From positions 2,418,001 through 2,482,000 of the forward strand of contig CP144172.1 in NCBI GenBank assembly GCA_039636865.1: a DNA stretch of 64,000 bases, read 5' to 3'. This stretch comes from Dermatophilaceae bacterium Sec6.4. Its GTDB lineage: Bacteria > Actinomycetota > Actinomycetes > Actinomycetales > Dermatophilaceae. Both the position numbers and the translations under genes were made by a program. Under the pieces are notes generated by a model. The model did not search any database and was not told the origin of the DNA. It worked only from the letters and a program-made list of their open reading frames with translations. Every line of letters begins with the position of its first letter. Position 1 is the first letter of the stretch. Below, one piece after another: positions 42,818 through 55,503 of this stretch.

Positions 42818-43606
42818 ATGGTCGATTCCGGGCAGGCATCCCACCCCTCACCGGGCGCGAAAACCGTTGGTGCGCCGCTGGTGCAGGTGCAGTCCGTGGG
42901 CAAGATGTTCGGCGACTTCACCGCGCTGGACGATGTCTCGTTGGACGTGGCCGCCGGTGAGGTCGTCGTGGTCCTGGGCGCCTCCGGCTCCGGTAAATCA
43001 ACGCTGTGTCGATGCATCAACCGGTTGGAATCCACCACGACGGGCTCGATCCGTATCGACGATCAGCTCCTGCCTCAGGAGGGACGAGACCTCGCAAAGC
43101 TGCGCTCCGAGGTCGGCATGGTCTTTCAGTCGTTCAACCTCTTTGCGCACAAGACCGCGCTGCAGAACATCACGATGGGCCCGGTCAACGTGCTGAAAAC
43201 AAGTAAGTCCGATGCGACCAAGCAGGCGATGGACCTGCTGGAGCGTGTCGGGCTCACCGACAAGGCCGGCCGCTATCCGGCCGAGCTGTCCGGCGGGCAG
43301 CAGCAACGCGTTGCGATCGCCCGGGCGCTGGCGATGCGGCCGAAGCTGATGCTCTTCGACGAACCGACCTCAGCCCTGGACCCGGAAATGATCAAAGAAG
43401 TGCTCGACGTCATGGTGGCCCTTGCCGCCGAGGGAATGACCATGATCGTGGTCACCCACGAAATGGGTTTTGCCCGTCAGGCCGCCGACCGCGTCGTCTT
43501 CATGGACGCCGGTCACATCCTGGAGATTGCCCCACCGCAGGAGTTCTTCGACCACCCACGCACCGAACGCGCCAAGGATTTCCTGTCCAAAATCCTGGCG
43601 CACTGA
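42818..43606 (+). CDS. Polar amino-acid ABC transporter ATP-binding protein
   Basis: A 262-residue ATPase of the GlnQ/HisP class. It has Walker [11 protein letters not shown]-loop MVFQSFNLF, signature [15 protein letters not shown], Walker [15 protein letters not shown] and H-loop VVTHEMGF. The GlnQ-type segment [18 protein letters not shown] points to polar or acidic amino-acid uptake. It is the first gene of a four-gene operon with a binding protein and two permeases. ATG 42818 is chosen where homology begins; the frame opens at 42782. Confidence 0.95.
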   Translation: MVDSGQASHPSPGAKTVGAPLVQVQSVGKMFGDFTALDDVSLDVAAGEVVVVLGASGSGKSTLCRCINRLESTTTGSIRIDDQLLPQEGRDLAKLRSEVGMVFQSFNLFAHKTALQNITMGPVNVLKTSKSDATKQAMDLLERVGLTDKAGRYPAELSGGQQQRVAIARALAMRPKLMLFDEPTSALDPEMIKEVLDVMVALAAEGMTMIVVTHEMGFARQAADRVVFMDAGHILEIAPPQEFFDHPRTERAKDFLSKILAH

Positions 43607-43617
43607 AGTCAACCCTC

Positions 43618-43653
43618 AGCCCTTTTCACGCCCTTAGCCCTCTTCACACCCTT
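43618..43653. repeat. 18-base imperfect direct repeat before the binding-protein gene
   Basis: AGCCCTTTTCACGCCCTT (43618-43635) and AGCCCTCTTCACACCCTT (43636-43653) are adjacent near-copies in the spacer between the ATPase and binding-protein genes, with AGGGAG of the next gene directly after. They are pyrimidine-rich and without clear secondary structure. Confidence 0.75.
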
Positions 43654-43665
43654 CAGGGAGCCATC

Positions 43666-44628
43666 ATGAACATCTCAGATCGCCACATCGTCAGCCGCCG
43701 GACCCTCGTGTCCGGAGTGGGCATCGGCTCGATCGCCACCCTGCTCGCCGCATGTGGCGGTAGCAGCGGCGGCAAGAGCAGCGCCGCGGGAGGATCAGGC
43801 AGCGCCTACGACAAGATCATCGCCGGCGGACCCGTCGCGAGCGCGGCCGCTATTGCCGCGAGCCCCTGGGCAGCGGCTGTCAAGAAGAACGGAGTTCTAC
43901 GCGTCGGTGCGACCGAGACGAGCCCGTTGTTCTCGATGAAGAGCCTGTCCACCGGTGAACTCACCGGCTTCGACGCCGGCCTGTCCCAGCTGCTGGCGCG
44001 CTACATCACCGGCAAGTCCGCCCCCAAGGACCTGACCAAGGTGACGGTGGTCAGCGTGGATACCCGGGAGAGCCTGCTACAGAACGGCACGGTCGACGCC
44101 GTGTTCGCGACCTACTCCATCACTCCCGCCCGCGCCAAGAAGGTCGCCTTCGCAGGGCCGTATTACGAGTCGGGCGACGCCATCATGGTCAAGGCCGACA
44201 ACAACGACATCAAAACCGTGGCCGACCTCGCCGGGAAGACGGTCGTGACCGAATCCGGGTCCACCGCTGCGCTCGACATCAAGAAGCGGGTGCCGACCGC
44301 CAAGCTCCTGCTGCTTCAGCAGGACGCGGAGTGTGTAGCGGCTCTGCAGCAGGGTCGCGCAGACGCCTACGTGCTCGACCAGGGCATCCTGATCAGTGAC
44401 GCGAGCACGAACAAGAAGGTCAAGGTGGTAGGCCAGCCCTTCACCAAGGAGCCCTACGGCATCGGGCTGCCGCTGAAGGACCCGAGCGCAAAGAAGTTCG
44501 TCGATGCGTTCCTGCAGGAGATCTACAAGAACGGGGACTGGGCGAAGCTGTGGAAGGCCACTATCGGCACCGTGGTCAGCGGCGCCGCCCCCGCAACGCC
44601 CACCCTCGGATCCGTCACCGGCGCCTGA
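43666..44628 (+). CDS. Amino-acid-binding lipoprotein of the ABC transporter
   Basis: A 320-residue extracytoplasmic binding protein. The signal peptide has SRRTLVSG followed by a hydrophobic core and lipobox LLAAC, so it may be a Tat-exported lipoprotein anchored by Cys28. A Gly/Ser linker leads to an SBP_bac_3 domain with VLRVGATETSPLFSM and LTGFDAGLSQLLARYITG, VAFAGPYYESGDAIMV, and LAGKTVVTESGSTAALDI. This pattern fits glutamate/glutamine/aspartate-type ligands. AGGGAG is well placed before the ATG. It is the second gene of the operon. Confidence 0.93.
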   Translation: MNISDRHIVSRRTLVSGVGIGSIATLLAACGGSSGGKSSAAGGSGSAYDKIIAGGPVASAAAIAASPWAAAVKKNGVLRVGATETSPLFSMKSLSTGELTGFDAGLSQLLARYITGKSAPKDLTKVTVVSVDTRESLLQNGTVDAVFATYSITPARAKKVAFAGPYYESGDAIMVKADNNDIKTVADLAGKTVVTESGSTAALDIKKRVPTAKLLLLQQDAECVAALQQGRADAYVLDQGILISDASTNKKVKVVGQPFTKEPYGIGLPLKDPSAKKFVDAFLQEIYKNGDWAKLWKATIGTVVSGAAPATPTLGSVTGA

Positions 44629-44655
44629 GCCGCGCGGTCGGTTCACAGGCCTGCC

Positions 44656-45297
44656 ATGGACGTCATCACCTCGAACCTGCACAGCATCGGAGTAGGCCTC
44701 GGAATCACGGCCCTGCTGACCGTGATCGGTTTCGGCGGAGCAATGGTCATCGGATCCTTCGTGGCCATGTGCCGGGTATCACCGATCCCGCCGTTGCGCG
44801 CCGCCGGAACCCTCTACGTGGAGTTCTTCCGTAACATCCCGCTGCTGTCGCTGCTGATCCTCTTTGCGTTCGGGTTACCTGACCTCGGGCTCACCATCTC
44901 GTTGTTCTGGTGCGCTGCGCTCGGGTTGATGTTGGCGGCCGGCGCGTTCGTCTGCGAGTCGATCCGGGCCGGTGTCAACGCCATCCCACTCGGGCAGGCC
45001 GAAGCAGCCCGAGCCATCGGGTTGACCTTCACCCAGTCGCTGCGGCTGGTGATCCTGCCTCAGGCGCTGCGCACGATGATCGCGCCCCTGGTCAACTCCT
45101 TCATCGGAGTCGCACTCGGCTCCTCGCTCGCCTCGGCTGTCGGCGTGTCCGATCTCACCAACAGGACCGAGTTCATCATGTTGCAGAACGCCGAGCCGGC
45201 CATCTTCATCGCCGCCGGAGTGCTCTACATGGTGATCTCGTTCGGCGGCTCCGGAGTCGGCGCGACACTGGAACGCAAATTGAGGATCGGCCGATGA
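44656..45297 (+). CDS. Amino-acid ABC transporter permease 1
   Basis: A 213-residue HisM/GlnP-type permease with about five helices. The EAA loop reads GQAEAARAIGLTFTQSLRLVILPQALR. The early segment LYVEFFRNIPLLSLLILFAFG is characteristic of glutamate-type permeases (GluC-like). It ends in ATGA, overlapping the second permease by 4 bases. Confidence 0.94.
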   Translation: MDVITSNLHSIGVGLGITALLTVIGFGGAMVIGSFVAMCRVSPIPPLRAAGTLYVEFFRNIPLLSLLILFAFGLPDLGLTISLFWCAALGLMLAAGAFVCESIRAGVNAIPLGQAEAARAIGLTFTQSLRLVILPQALRTMIAPLVNSFIGVALGSSLASAVGVSDLTNRTEFIMLQNAEPAIFIAAGVLYMVISFGGSGVGATLERKLRIGR

Positions 45298-46160
45298 GTA
45301 AGGCGAACGTCCTCTTCGACGAACCCGGGCCGCAAGGTCGCCGGCGCATCGTGGTGGCGACCGTGGGTGTGCTCGCGGTGGCTGCGGCGGTCGTCGCCGC
45401 AGCGGTCTGGCAGTTCGGGCGCAGTGGTCAACTCGCAGCCGGACAGTGGAGTCCCTTCACCCAGGGATACATCGTGAACGTCATCTGGCAGGGCATGGAG
45501 GGCACGCTTCGGGCGACCGTCGTCGCCGTGTTGATCTCCTTCCCGCTCGGTGCCCTCGTGGGTTTGATGCGCGTTTCGGTCTTCACCCCGGTACGTGTCG
45601 TCGCGCGGATCTATGTGGAATTCTTCCGCTCGATCCCGCTGCTGCTGCTGATCTACTTCTTCCTGCTCGTGCTGCCGTTCTGGAGCGTCAATCTGCCGAT
45701 CTTCTGGAAACTGGTCGCTCCGATCATCCTGACGAACGTCGCAATCCTGGCGGAGGTCTTCCGCGCCGGCATCGGGGCATTGGATCGGGGTCAGTTCGAG
45801 GCAGCAGAGGCAGTGGGCATGCGTCGCACCCAGATGATGCGACTGGTGGTGCTACCCCAGGTCATTCGCCTGCTGGTGCCGGCGCTGGTCAACGGACTGA
45901 TCACCGTCCTGAAAGACACCACGCTGGGGTACGTCGTGTCCTACCCGGAATTGATGAGGACCGCCCAGAACATCACCGCAAGCCTGCACCTGCTCATCCA
46001 GACCTACCTGATCGCCGCGCTGATCTACGTCGTGGTGAATGCGCTGCTGTCGCAACTCGCCCACTACCTGGAGCGGCGTCTGAGCCACAGCCGCCGATCG
46101 GGGCGTTCTGCCGGTGCGGTCGGCAACGCCGAAGAAAAGATCGCCGTCGCGATGCGCTGA
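45294..46160 (+). CDS. Amino-acid ABC transporter permease 2
   Basis: A 288-residue permease with a long N-terminal extension holding one extra helix (residues 20-42), then the HisM-type core. IYVEFFRSIPLLLLIYFFLLV is the family segment, and GQFEAAEAVGMRRTQMMRLVVLPQVIR is the EAA loop that contacts the ATPase. The C-terminal tail is basic and hydrophilic. GluD-like in layout. Together with permease 1 it forms the heterodimeric membrane channel of the importer. Confidence 0.94.
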   Translation: MSKANVLFDEPGPQGRRRIVVATVGVLAVAAAVVAAAVWQFGRSGQLAAGQWSPFTQGYIVNVIWQGMEGTLRATVVAVLISFPLGALVGLMRVSVFTPVRVVARIYVEFFRSIPLLLLIYFFLLVLPFWSVNLPIFWKLVAPIILTNVAILAEVFRAGIGALDRGQFEAAEAVGMRRTQMMRLVVLPQVIRLLVPALVNGLITVLKDTTLGYVVSYPELMRTAQNITASLHLLIQTYLIAALIYVVVNALLSQLAHYLERRLSHSRRSGRSAGAVGNAEEKIAVAMR

Positions 46161-46229
46161 GCACCTCCTCGTACCCGGCTGTATCCCACCGTGTTGCATC
46201 CTGTCGTCCTGCCCGAAAGAGGCCTATCC

Positions 46230-47003
46230 ATGTGTCGTCTACTCGCTGTCATCACACCCAAAGACCAGGAACTGTCCCAAACCCTGGGGACCTCCCTGCA
46301 GTCCTTCAGGTCGCTCTCACAGGTCCACTGCGACGGGTGGGGGCTGGCGTACTGGGATTCCCACAATGAACTCGTGTGTCACAAGCGCCCCGAATCAGCG
46401 CTGCACAGTGCCAATTTCGACGAGGCGGTGAACGGCGCTCATACGGACGCTGCGCTGCTGCACATCCGCAAGGCATCGCCGCAGATGTCGAATGAGGTGG
46501 CCAACACCCACCCGTTCGTCTCGGGCAGCGTTGCATTCGCCCACAACGGCTGGCTCTACCCGCAACAGCCGCTGGAGGATCTCGCTCACGCAGTGCACGC
46601 TCCGGCCCCCATGGGCGACACCGACAGCGAACTCTTCTTCGACCTGATCCTGGCCCATCTGCGAAACAGTGAACCCGTGGCGGCGCTGCACGCCGCCATC
46701 GACTCGATCCGCCAGTCGCAGGTCGACTACCTGTCGTTGAACTGCATGTTGCTGACCGATGACTCGCTCTACGCCGTCGAATGCTGGGACCCGGCAGCCG
46801 TCGAGCGAAAGGGCGACCCGGTGGACACCTTCGCACTTCGATACCTGGTGCAGGACGATCAGGCGCTGGTGGCCTCATCCGGGTGGGACCATGACCAGTC
46901 CGGCTGGAACACGCTCGGCAACGGCCACGTGTTGCAACTGCACCGCGGCGACCTACGGAGCACGATCCACCGCGACCTGCTGCAGGACGGTCACCAGGGC
47001 TAG
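46230..47003 (+). CDS. Class II glutamine amidotransferase (Ntn hydrolase)
   Basis: A 257-residue stand-alone glutaminase-type Ntn domain. Cleavage of the initiator Met would expose Cys2 (MCRLLAV) as nucleophile. HCDGWGLAYW, LLHIRKASP, NTHPFVSGSVAFAHNGWL and DTDSELFFDLI are the expected substrate-binding segments (YafJ-like). No synthase domain is attached. It follows the amino-acid transporter by 69 bases on the same strand and may be co-expressed, which would link glutamine or gamma-glutamyl compound use to uptake. It overlaps the end of the convergent protease gene by 4 bases. Confidence 0.9.
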   Translation: MCRLLAVITPKDQELSQTLGTSLQSFRSLSQVHCDGWGLAYWDSHNELVCHKRPESALHSANFDEAVNGAHTDAALLHIRKASPQMSNEVANTHPFVSGSVAFAHNGWLYPQQPLEDLAHAVHAPAPMGDTDSELFFDLILAHLRNSEPVAALHAAIDSIRQSQVDYLSLNCMLLTDDSLYAVECWDPAAVERKGDPVDTFALRYLVQDDQALVASSGWDHDQSGWNTLGNGHVLQLHRGDLRSTIHRDLLQDGHQG

Positions 47004-48136
47004 CCCTTCCCCGATGCTGCCTGCAAGGCATTTCCGAGGTCTGCGGTGCGTACGACGCCCAGCAGCGGCCCGCCCCGCTGGCTGACCAGTAGGTGTTCGG
47101 GCTGTTGCGGCGACGACTGCACGGCTGCGATCAGTTCGGTGCAGTCGTCGTCGACCGATCCGATGCTGATCGACCACCCCGGCGGCTGGCGGCGTGCGAC
47201 TGCGTCGACCGGCACGGCAGCACCGGGCCGACCGGGCACCACCGAGCGGTCTGCTGCCGACGCCAGACCCCACGCCACCCCGTCTGCACCGACGACGACC
47301 ACGTCGCCGTCACCCTGCAGCCGCGACAGAGCAGTGCCCGACGGCACGGACGTCACGCGGCGCAGCAGCTGGCGCACCGTCACCTTGGCGATCACGTCCG
47401 AGGAGGTCGCACGGGAGATCGCGTTGGTCGCGCCCGCCCAGAGGAAACCGGCGATCAGCAACGCCCACAGAAGGGTGAACAGGTCCGGTCGACCGCCCCG
47501 CAGCAGGCCCTGCCCGGCCCCACCGACCACGACCAACACGGCCAGCACGCGACCGGTCCATCCTGCGACGCGCAGCCCTGAGGACCGCGAGCCGGTGATG
47601 CGCCAGACCAGCGAGTCCAGCAGGAAACCGCCGTCCAGCGGCAGCCCCGGCAGCAAGTTGAAGATGGCGACGAAGCTGTTCGTCCAGATGAACACCAGCA
47701 CCAGCAGACCGGTCACTCCCCCGTCGGTGGCCTGCAGCAGGAGATATCCCAGCCCCGCCAGGATGCCGTTGCTGAGCGGGCCTGCGGCGGCCACCAGCGC
47801 GCTGGACAGGGGTGTGGTGTCGGCTGTGTTGTAGGACGTGTGCCCACCCCACAGGTCCGCAACGATCCGGTGCACCTGGTAGCCGCGCCACTGCCCCACC
47901 ACCGCATGCGAGGCCTCGTGCACGACGACGGAGAAGAGCAGCAGGAGGGCGTATCCGACCGCGACCAACTTGGCTTCGAGCGCGCTGAGCTGCGGCAGCG
48001 CATCCTGGACCTGCGGGCCGAACAGGAAAATGATCAGGACGGCGATGATCGGCCAACTGCGCCCCAGGTAGATCGGGGTCCCACGGACCTGACCGATCTG
48101 CCACCCGGGACCGGGACCTTCGGGGCTGCGCGGCAT
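47000..48136 (-). CDS. Site-2 protease-type M50 metallopeptidase with C-terminal CBS-like region
   Basis: A 378-residue membrane protease. The zinc motif is H73-E-A-S-H77 in VVVHEASHAVVG, and the third ligand is Asp168 in NLLPGLPLDGG. About six helices run to residue 245. The remaining 130 residues look like a degenerate CBS-domain pair (VRQLLRRVTSVPSGTALSRLQGDGDVVVVG ... EHLLVSQRGGPLLGVVRTADL). Such S2P homologues cut membrane-bound regulators. It converges with the amidotransferase gene and is divergent from the RecB-like nuclease. Confidence 0.9.
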   Translation of the reverse strand: MPRSPEGPGPGWQIGQVRGTPIYLGRSWPIIAVLIIFLFGPQVQDALPQLSALEAKLVAVGYALLLLFSVVVHEASHAVVGQWRGYQVHRIVADLWGGHTSYNTADTTPLSSALVAAAGPLSNGILAGLGYLLLQATDGGVTGLLVLVFIWTNSFVAIFNLLPGLPLDGGFLLDSLVWRITGSRSSGLRVAGWTGRVLAVLVVVGGAGQGLLRGGRPDLFTLLWALLIAGFLWAGATNAISRATSSDVIAKVTVRQLLRRVTSVPSGTALSRLQGDGDVVVVGADGVAWGLASAADRSVVPGRPGAAVPVDAVARRQPPGWSISIGSVDDDCTELIAAVQSSPQQPEHLLVSQRGGPLLGVVRTADLGNALQAASGKG

Positions 48137-48192
48137 GAGGAGAGGTTAACCGCCGTGCGCCCGGTGTCGGTGGTGCGCCCTACAGTCACCCC

Positions 48193-49083
48193 ATGGCGCG
48201 ACCTCATGCATCGTCCGCGGAATCCGGCTCTGTACCGGGTGTCCGTCGGGCGGCGCTGTCCCCCAGCCGAGCTTCGGACTTCATGCAGTGTCCGCTGCTG
48301 TACCGCTACCGCACGATCGACAAACTGCCCGAGCCGCCCAGCCCGGCGGCCGCCCGCGGAACGCTCGTGCACTCCGTGCTCGAGCGGTTGTTCGACGTGT
48401 CGGCGCCCGAGCGCACCATCGAACATGCCCGCACCCTGATCCGGCCACAGTGGGATGCTCTGGTCGCGGACGAGCCGGAGCTGGCAACTCTCGTCGCAGC
48501 GGGTCCGGACGGAATGCAGCAGTGGATCGACGACGCAGCCGCCCTGGTCGGGCGGTGGTTCACGCTGGAGGACCCGACGCGGTTGGAGCCGGCCGAACGT
48601 GAGCTCTACGTGGAGGCACAGGTCGACGGGCTGACCCTGCGCGGGTACGTGGACCGGTTGGATGTAGCGCCGACCGGTGAGGTGCGCGTCGTGGACTACA
48701 AGACCGGCCGCTCACCCTCACAGCTGTTCGAGGCGAAAGCCCTGTTCCAGATGAAGTTCTACGCCCTGGTGATCTGGCGAACACGTGGCGTGGTGCCGCG
48801 CATGCTGCAGCTGGTCTACCTCGGAAATTCCGAGATCGTCCGCTACGAACCGGAAGAACGCGACCTCGTGGCGACCGAGCGCAAGGTGCAGGCCCTGTGG
48901 GCGGCCATCGAGCGGGCCGCGGCCGACGGCGACTGGCGACCCAGTCCCTCGCGGCTGTGCGACTGGTGCAGCTTCCGCGACATATGTCCCGCCCATGGCG
49001 GTACCGCGCCACCATTGCCGGAGCACGCTCGTGAACTGGCCGTCGATCCCGTGCGCTCAGGTGCTGTCGCCGACCCTGAATGA
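48193..49083 (+). CDS. RecB-like PD-(D/E)XK nuclease with probable Fe-S cysteines
   Basis: A 296-residue nuclease of the Cas4/RecB-like family. The N-terminal SRASDFMQCPLLYRYR gives the first cysteine. The active-site region is LRGYVDRLDVAPTGEVRVVDYKTGRSP (Asp, then D-x-K). The C-terminal cluster LCDWCSFRDICPAHGG supplies three more cysteines, so a 4Fe-4S cluster is likely. In mycobacteria the homologue lies directly beyond trmI; here a transporter region of 6.4 kb separates them. A role in DNA repair is inferred. Confidence 0.9.
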   Translation: MARPHASSAESGSVPGVRRAALSPSRASDFMQCPLLYRYRTIDKLPEPPSPAAARGTLVHSVLERLFDVSAPERTIEHARTLIRPQWDALVADEPELATLVAAGPDGMQQWIDDAAALVGRWFTLEDPTRLEPAERELYVEAQVDGLTLRGYVDRLDVAPTGEVRVVDYKTGRSPSQLFEAKALFQMKFYALVIWRTRGVVPRMLQLVYLGNSEIVRYEPEERDLVATERKVQALWAAIERAAADGDWRPSPSRLCDWCSFRDICPAHGGTAPPLPEHARELAVDPVRSGAVADPE

Positions 49084-49096
49084 CCCACCGCGATGC

Positions 49097-49753
49097 TCAG
49101 CTGGGAGCAAACAACCGCAGCAGATCATCGGGGCCCAGACCGGCCAACGACGCAATCTGCACCGCGTCAGGTAGGTCGGGCAGCGCGACGATGTGCGGCA
49201 CCCCGATGGTTCGGACCCCGGCAGCTACCGCTGATCGGACACCCGGTGGTGAGTCCTCGATGGCAACACAGTCCGCTGGGTCGACACCGAGCGCACGGCA
49301 CGCCGCGAGGTAGGGCTCCGGCGACGGTTTGCCTTCGCTCACGGCTTCGCCGGTGATCACGGCGGAGAAGGTGCCCTCCGGCAGCGCATCCACCAGCACC
49401 TGAGCAAAAGACCGGTACGACATCGTCACCAACGCGTTGGGCACGCCCGCCTCGCGGCAGCTGAGCAACAGCTCCTGCGCACCGGGTCGCCAGGGGACGT
49501 GCACCTTCATGGCAGCAACCACCGAGCTCAGCAACACCTGCACGATGTCGGCTGCCGGCAGTGTCACCGGGGAATTGGCCCGGATGATCTGCGCCGACAC
49601 GATCAGCTCGTTGCCCACGCACTCATGGGCCAGCTCCTGCGTCCAGGTACCGCCGTAGGACTGCACCAGGGCATGCTCGGCGTCGATCCAGTAGGGCTCG
49701 GTATCCACGATCGTGCCATCCATGTCCCACAGCACGGCTTGGGGTAGCGACAC
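49097..49753 (-). CDS. HAD-superfamily phosphatase (beta-phosphoglucomutase-like)
   Basis: A 218-residue HAD hydrolase. The motifs are DMDGTIVDTEP (motif I, with nucleophile Asp), VTMSYRS (motif II), K in SEGKPSPEPY (motif III) and AIEDSPPGVRSAVAAG (motif IV). A helical cap lies between motifs I and II. Probable substrates are sugar or nucleoside phosphates. It starts 3 bases after the metH stop on the same strand, so it is likely in one operon with metH. Confidence 0.92.
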   Translation of the reverse strand: MSLPQAVLWDMDGTIVDTEPYWIDAEHALVQSYGGTWTQELAHECVGNELIVSAQIIRANSPVTLPAADIVQVLLSSVVAAMKVHVPWRPGAQELLLSCREAGVPNALVTMSYRSFAQVLVDALPEGTFSAVITGEAVSEGKPSPEPYLAACRALGVDPADCVAIEDSPPGVRSAVAAGVRTIGVPHIVALPDLPDAVQIASLAGLGPDDLLRLFAPS

Positions 49754-49756
49754 GTA

Positions 49757-53539
<3,783 letters not shown>

Positions 53540-53602
53540 TGATGGTGTCCCTTCATCGGTATGACACGTTGATTCTACGAGGGCTGCACACCTCGTATAC
53601 AC

Positions 53603-53619
53603 CTCGCCCGCAGGGCGAG
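53603..53619. promoter_or_regulatory. Short hairpin between metH and PAC2 gene
   Basis: CTCGCCC (53603-53609) and GGGCGAG (53613-53619) form a 7-bp stem with a GCA loop in the divergent spacer. It could be an operator half-site pair or an mRNA leader hairpin. Evidence is only the symmetry. Confidence 0.4.
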
Positions 53620-53694
53620 CCCTGCAGAGTCAATAGGCTGGTGCCTTGCGCGTGCAGTCGCCGCGCCGCACACCAGCAGGCTGGGAGGTCGTCC

Positions 53695-54543
53695 GTGATC
53701 GAGTTCGAGGACATTCCCTTGCTGCGGGATCCGATCATGATCGCCGCATTCGAGGGTTGGAACGATGCCGGCGAGACGGCGAGTTCGACGTTGGCCCACC
53801 TGATCTCGATGTGGGATGCACAACCGTTGTGCGCGATGGATCCTGAGCTCTACTACGACTTCCAGGTCAACCGACCACAGGTCTCCGGAACCGGCGCGGA
53901 CCGGATGCTCACCTGGCCGACGACCAAGGTCTTCCTGGCGCGCGACACCCCCCTGGAACGCGATGTGCTTCTGGTCCAGGGCATTGAACCGTCGATGCGC
54001 TGGCTGGGGTACACCCGCGAGCTGATGGGACTGGCGGCCGAAGTCGATGTGGCCATGATCGTGACGTTGGGAGGGCTGCTTGCCGACGTGCCGCACACTC
54101 GACCGATACCGGTGACCGTGACCTCCGATGATGAGCAGTCCCAACTGCGGTACGACGTGGAGGCGAGCAAGTACGAGGGTCCGTCGGGCATCGTCGGCGT
54201 GCTGGCCGAAGCAGCCCGTTCGGCGGGCGTGCCTCAGCTGTCCTGTTGGGCGGCAGTTCCGCACTATGCCGGTGGAAGCCCGTCCCCCAAGGCGACACTG
54301 GCGTTGCTGGCCAGGCTGGAGGAGCTGCTCGACACCCTGATCGGACACGCCGACCTGCCGGATCTGGCCCGGGCGTGGGAGCACGGGGTGGATGAACTGG
54401 CCGCTTCGGACGACGAGGTCGCGGATTACGTGCACTCGCTGGAGGAGGCGCAGGACACCACCGAGCTGCCCGAGGCGAGTGGGGACGCCATCGCGCGAGA
54501 ATTTCAGCGCTACCTGCGCCGACGCGACGACCAGGACGAATAG
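53695..54543 (+). CDS. PAC2-family proteasome assembly chaperone-like protein
   Basis: A 282-residue protein of the PAC2 family. The core reads LRDPIMIAAFEGWNDAGETAS, DFQVNRPQV and VLLVQGIEPSMRWLGYTREL, followed by GGLLADVPHTRP and PSGIVGVL. Archaeal and eukaryotic PAC2 domains assist proteasome assembly; the actinobacterial role is unproven but suggestive given the Pup-proteasome. The C-terminal 60 residues are acidic and helical. GTG 53695 with GGGAGG upstream is the best start. It is divergent from metH. Confidence 0.88.
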   Translation: MIEFEDIPLLRDPIMIAAFEGWNDAGETASSTLAHLISMWDAQPLCAMDPELYYDFQVNRPQVSGTGADRMLTWPTTKVFLARDTPLERDVLLVQGIEPSMRWLGYTRELMGLAAEVDVAMIVTLGGLLADVPHTRPIPVTVTSDDEQSQLRYDVEASKYEGPSGIVGVLAEAARSAGVPQLSCWAAVPHYAGGSPSPKATLALLARLEELLDTLIGHADLPDLARAWEHGVDELAASDDEVADYVHSLEEAQDTTELPEASGDAIAREFQRYLRRRDDQDE

Positions 54544-54595
54544 TTCGCAGACCAGAGCAGCAACAGTACGGCGCAGCGTAGAACTTCGCGGGGGA

Positions 54596-55477
54596 TCAGA
54601 CGTCGGTTCGGCTGCGCCAATCCTGCAGTCGCACCGAGTCGCCGCGTACCCGCGCCGCTCTGCGGTCGTCCAGTACGGCGTTCAGCAGGATCCCGGCGAC
54701 GATCACGCCACTGACGGTGAGCACCCAGACCGAGAGCACGAAGGTGCTACCCACCAGGCCGTAGTCCTTCACCTGTTCGGTGATCTGACCGGGGATCCAG
54801 ATCTCGGAGCCGATCGAGACGAGCACGGCGCCCCCGGCGATCAGTAACGACCCTGGAGCCAGCTTGGACCAGGGCACCCGCCGTAACAGCAGGGACCACT
54901 GTGTCCACCAGTAGAACCCGCCCATCGCGATCCCGAGCGTGACCGACTCGAGGGCGACTTCGGCAACGCCGTTGACCGGCCAGTTGCGGGTGTGCCCGCT
55001 GAGCCACATCGCCGCCGCGAGAAACGGCACCAGCGACACGACCCATACCAGTCGCATCCACCACCACCGCTGCCACGGCATCCTGGGGCGGTCCCAGGCG
55101 ATTTCCAGGATGCGCTGGGTGGTTCCGGCGACCCCAACTGTGAAGGCGATCGCCAGGACGAGCCCGATGACCAGCTGCCCCCACCCAGGATCGGCGGTCG
55201 GCTCCAGCAGGGCCCGTACGTCTTTTCGGCCCTCCGCGTTCAGACCCAGTGCGTCGCTGATCAGACCGAACGCCGACCCCTGGTGGAACCGCCGCAACAG
55301 TGCTGAGGTCGCGATCAGCAGCGGCACCACGCAGAGCAGTTGCTGGGCGGCGAGCGCGAGCGTGTAATTGCCCAGGTCCAGGGTCTGGGAACGTCGCAGC
55401 GTGTGGCCAGGAAGGGTCGCTGACCACCGCGCATCCAGTGCGCTCAGCACTTCGGACACTCGACGTCTTCTGGTCAC
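54596..55477 (-). CDS. YihY/virulence factor BrkB family membrane protein
   Basis: A 293-residue membrane protein with six hydrophobic segments (about 38-60, 100-120, 140-160, 175-192, 205-225 and 238-260). The family layout of a short N-terminal helix, TLDLGNYTLALAAQQLLCVVPLLIATSALL and the late helix VLSVWVLTVSGVIVAGILLNAVLDDRRAAR is recognisable. The function is unknown; it was once called ribonuclease BN, which is no longer accepted. The gene lies 27 bases upstream of nothing related and converges with the PAC2 gene. Confidence 0.82.
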   Translation of the reverse strand: MTRRRRVSEVLSALDARWSATLPGHTLRRSQTLDLGNYTLALAAQQLLCVVPLLIATSALLRRFHQGSAFGLISDALGLNAEGRKDVRALLEPTADPGWGQLVIGLVLAIAFTVGVAGTTQRILEIAWDRPRMPWQRWWWMRLVWVVSLVPFLAAAMWLSGHTRNWPVNGVAEVALESVTLGIAMGGFYWWTQWSLLLRRVPWSKLAPGSLLIAGGAVLVSIGSEIWIPGQITEQVKDYGLVGSTFVLSVWVLTVSGVIVAGILLNAVLDDRRAARVRGDSVRLQDWRSRTDV

Positions 55478-55503
55478 CTGCCCGATTCTCCCTCGTCCGG
55501 GTG

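Noticed and set aside
53540..53694. Cobalamin riboswitch upstream of metH
   Set aside because: The leader is only about 155 bases and I could not find the conserved B12-box core; only a 7-bp hairpin is visible.
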